Both the position numbers and the translations under genes were made by a program. Under the pieces are notes generated by a model. It did no database searches and was not told the origin of the DNA. It was given only the letters and a program-made list of their open reading frames with translations. Shown piece by piece: positions 5,687 to 6,517 of a stretch of 6,517 nucleotides of DNA. Numbering within the stretch: position 1 is the first letter of the stretch; every line of letters starts with the position of its first letter. The stretch is from positions 1 through 6,517 of the forward strand of contig JAFRWH010000041.1 in the NCBI GenBank assembly GCA_017438085.1. Direction: 5' to 3'. Origin of the DNA: Bacillota bacterium. Lineage in GTDB: Bacteria > Bacillota_A > Clostridia > Peptostreptococcales > Anaerovoracaceae.

Positions 5687-6343
5687 CTAGATATGGATGA
5701 GATCGGCGAACTCTCTGGTCCTTGCGGCAACATCCGCCGCCCCGAAGACTGCAGAGCCTGCGACCAGTATGTCCGCGCCGTTGGCGATGAGGCTCATGGC
5801 GTTGTCCAGGTTTACGCCGCCGTCCACTTCGATGGCAAAGTTCAGGCCGCTTTCATCCCTGATCTCGGACAGCTGCGCTATCTTTTCCATAGCGACAGGT
5901 ATGAATTTCTGCCCGCCGAAGCCCGGATTGACTGACATTATAAGCACCAGATCCAGATCGTCCAGTATGTAATCCAGCGCGCTGAGGGGCGTTGCGGGGT
6001 TGAGCGCCACTCCGGCATTGATCCCGAAGCTGTGGATCAGCTGCACTGTTCTGTGAAGATGAACGCAGGCTTCCTGATGCACCACTATAAACTCGGTCTG
6101 GGGCGTTACGAAGTCAGGTATCCTCTCATCCGGCCGCTCTATCATAAGATGAACATCCAGAGGAAGTGAAGTCTTCCCCACAAGACTCTTTATAACAGGA
6201 GCCCCGAATGTGATGTTGGGAACGAAGTGACCATCCATAACGTCGCAGTGGACCAGATCGGCACCACCTGCCTCTATCTTAGCCACCGATTCCGCCAGCG
6301 CGGAAAAATCTGCTGATAAAATAGATGGCGCAAGTCTTGTCAT
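5687..6343 (-). CDS. rpe: Ribulose-phosphate 3-epimerase
   Basis: Rpe interconverts ribulose 5-phosphate and xylulose 5-phosphate in the pentose phosphate pathway. The 218-residue product has the family's usual length and TIM-barrel landmarks: LAPSILSADF at 4-13, HCDVMDGHFVPNITFG at 32-47 (metal ligands His32 and Asp34), DVHLM at 63-67 (His65), the mobile loop VNPGFGGQKF at 138-147, EVDGGV at 172-177 (Asp174) and the phosphate-binding VAGSAVF at 194-200. All catalytic residues are present. The start at 6343 gives the family N-terminus and has AAGGGGGA 8 nt upstream. An in-frame ATG at 6385 would add 14 residues and has its own weaker AGAGGG. The gene follows an RsgA-like gene, a neighbourhood common in Bacillota. 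Confidence 0.95.
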   Translation of the reverse strand: MTRLAPSILSADFSALAESVAKIEAGGADLVHCDVMDGHFVPNITFGAPVIKSLVGKTSLPLDVHLMIERPDERIPDFVTPQTEFIVVHQEACVHLHRTVQLIHSFGINAGVALNPATPLSALDYILDDLDLVLIMSVNPGFGGQKFIPVAMEKIAQLSEIRDESGLNFAIEVDGGVNLDNAMSLIANGADILVAGSAVFGAADVAARTREFADLIHI

Positions 6344-6350
6344 TTGTTTT

Positions 6351-6358
6351 TCCCCCTT
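6351..6358 (-). promoter_or_regulatory. Ribosome binding site deciding the rpe start
   Basis: AAGGGGGA ends 8 nt before the ATG at 6343. The upstream alternative (ATG at 6385) has AGAGGG (6396-6391) only 5 nt away, touching the stop codon of the preceding gene. Family length favours 6343. Confidence 0.7.
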
Positions 6359-6395
6359 GTGTTTTATCGATTTCCAGGCTGACATACTATCCCTC

Positions 6396-6517
6396 TCAGT
6401 ATTTTCTGCTGTCTTTTATCTCCTGCATCATGGCCTTGTAGCTTTCGTAGCGGCTGCGGCTGATGCGTCCGTCCTTTACGCCGTTTAACATATAAGTGAA
6501 ATCCTCGACCGGCTCCC
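6396..6517 (-). CDS. C-terminal fragment resembling ribosome small subunit-dependent GTPase RsgA (partial)
   Basis: Only the last 39 residues are in the window; the gene continues beyond the right edge. The tail GRISRSRYESYKAMMQEI resembles the C-terminal helix of RsgA (typically G-x-I-x-x-x-R-Y-x-x-Y-x-x-x-x-x-E), a circularly permuted GTPase that matures the 30S subunit. Position supports this: rsgA lies immediately before rpe in many Bacillota. The stop is 52 bp upstream of the chosen rpe ATG. Oddly, no Cys is present where RsgA usually ends its zinc knuckle (H-x5-C, often EPGC); the fragment has EPVED instead. It may be a divergent RsgA, or another protein with a similar helix. Confidence 0.62.
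   Translation of the reverse strand, partial: EPVEDFTYMLNGVKDGRISRSRYESYKAMMQEIKDSRKY

Overview
The window looks like chromosomal DNA from a low-to-medium-GC, Gram-positive-type anaerobe, probably Bacillota/Clostridia. The pointers are the gene content (MurB, Rpe with an RsgA-like tail upstream, a GH25 lysozyme lipoprotein, a PspC-domain protein), strong GGAGG-type ribosome binding sites, frequent ATA, AGA and AGG codons, and sigma-A-type promoters. This is inference from style and gene order; no rRNA or other taxonomic marker is present.

Layout from left to right. Positions 1-1323 (minus strand) hold a two-gene unit: a degenerate Fic-fold protein (556-1323) whose stop overlaps the start of murB (1-556, cut by the window edge). 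A 248-bp divergent intergenic region (1324-1571) carries a promoter candidate for each direction and two inverted repeats. A single plus-strand gene for a class I/II PLP aminotransferase (1572-2765) follows. It ends in a bidirectional terminator (2821-2851) shared with the convergent gene for a class I glutamine amidotransferase of the PuuD/peptidase C26 family (2881-3618, minus). That gene has its own promoter, whose -35 box lies inside the last codons of the upstream gene and whose start point falls inside the upstream gene's terminator hairpin.

Positions 3681-6517 (minus) read as one transcription unit: an RsgA-like C-terminus (partial), rpe, a GH25 lysozyme lipoprotein, and a PspC-domain protein with an Ala-rich helical region and a second membrane anchor. 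The lysozyme and PspC-domain genes abut exactly (stop codon directly followed by ATG). Together they suggest a cell-envelope module attached to an rsgA-rpe housekeeping pair, although the pair could be linked to it only by position.

The most unusual item is the Fic-fold protein coupled to murB. The Fic scaffold is recognisable, but the catalytic His, the anion-hole Gly-Asn-Gly and both Arg of the motif are replaced. The glutamate of the inhibitory motif is replaced as well. This points to a non-catalytic (pseudoenzyme) role. No CRISPR array, insertion sequence, tRNA, rRNA or prophage structure was seen.
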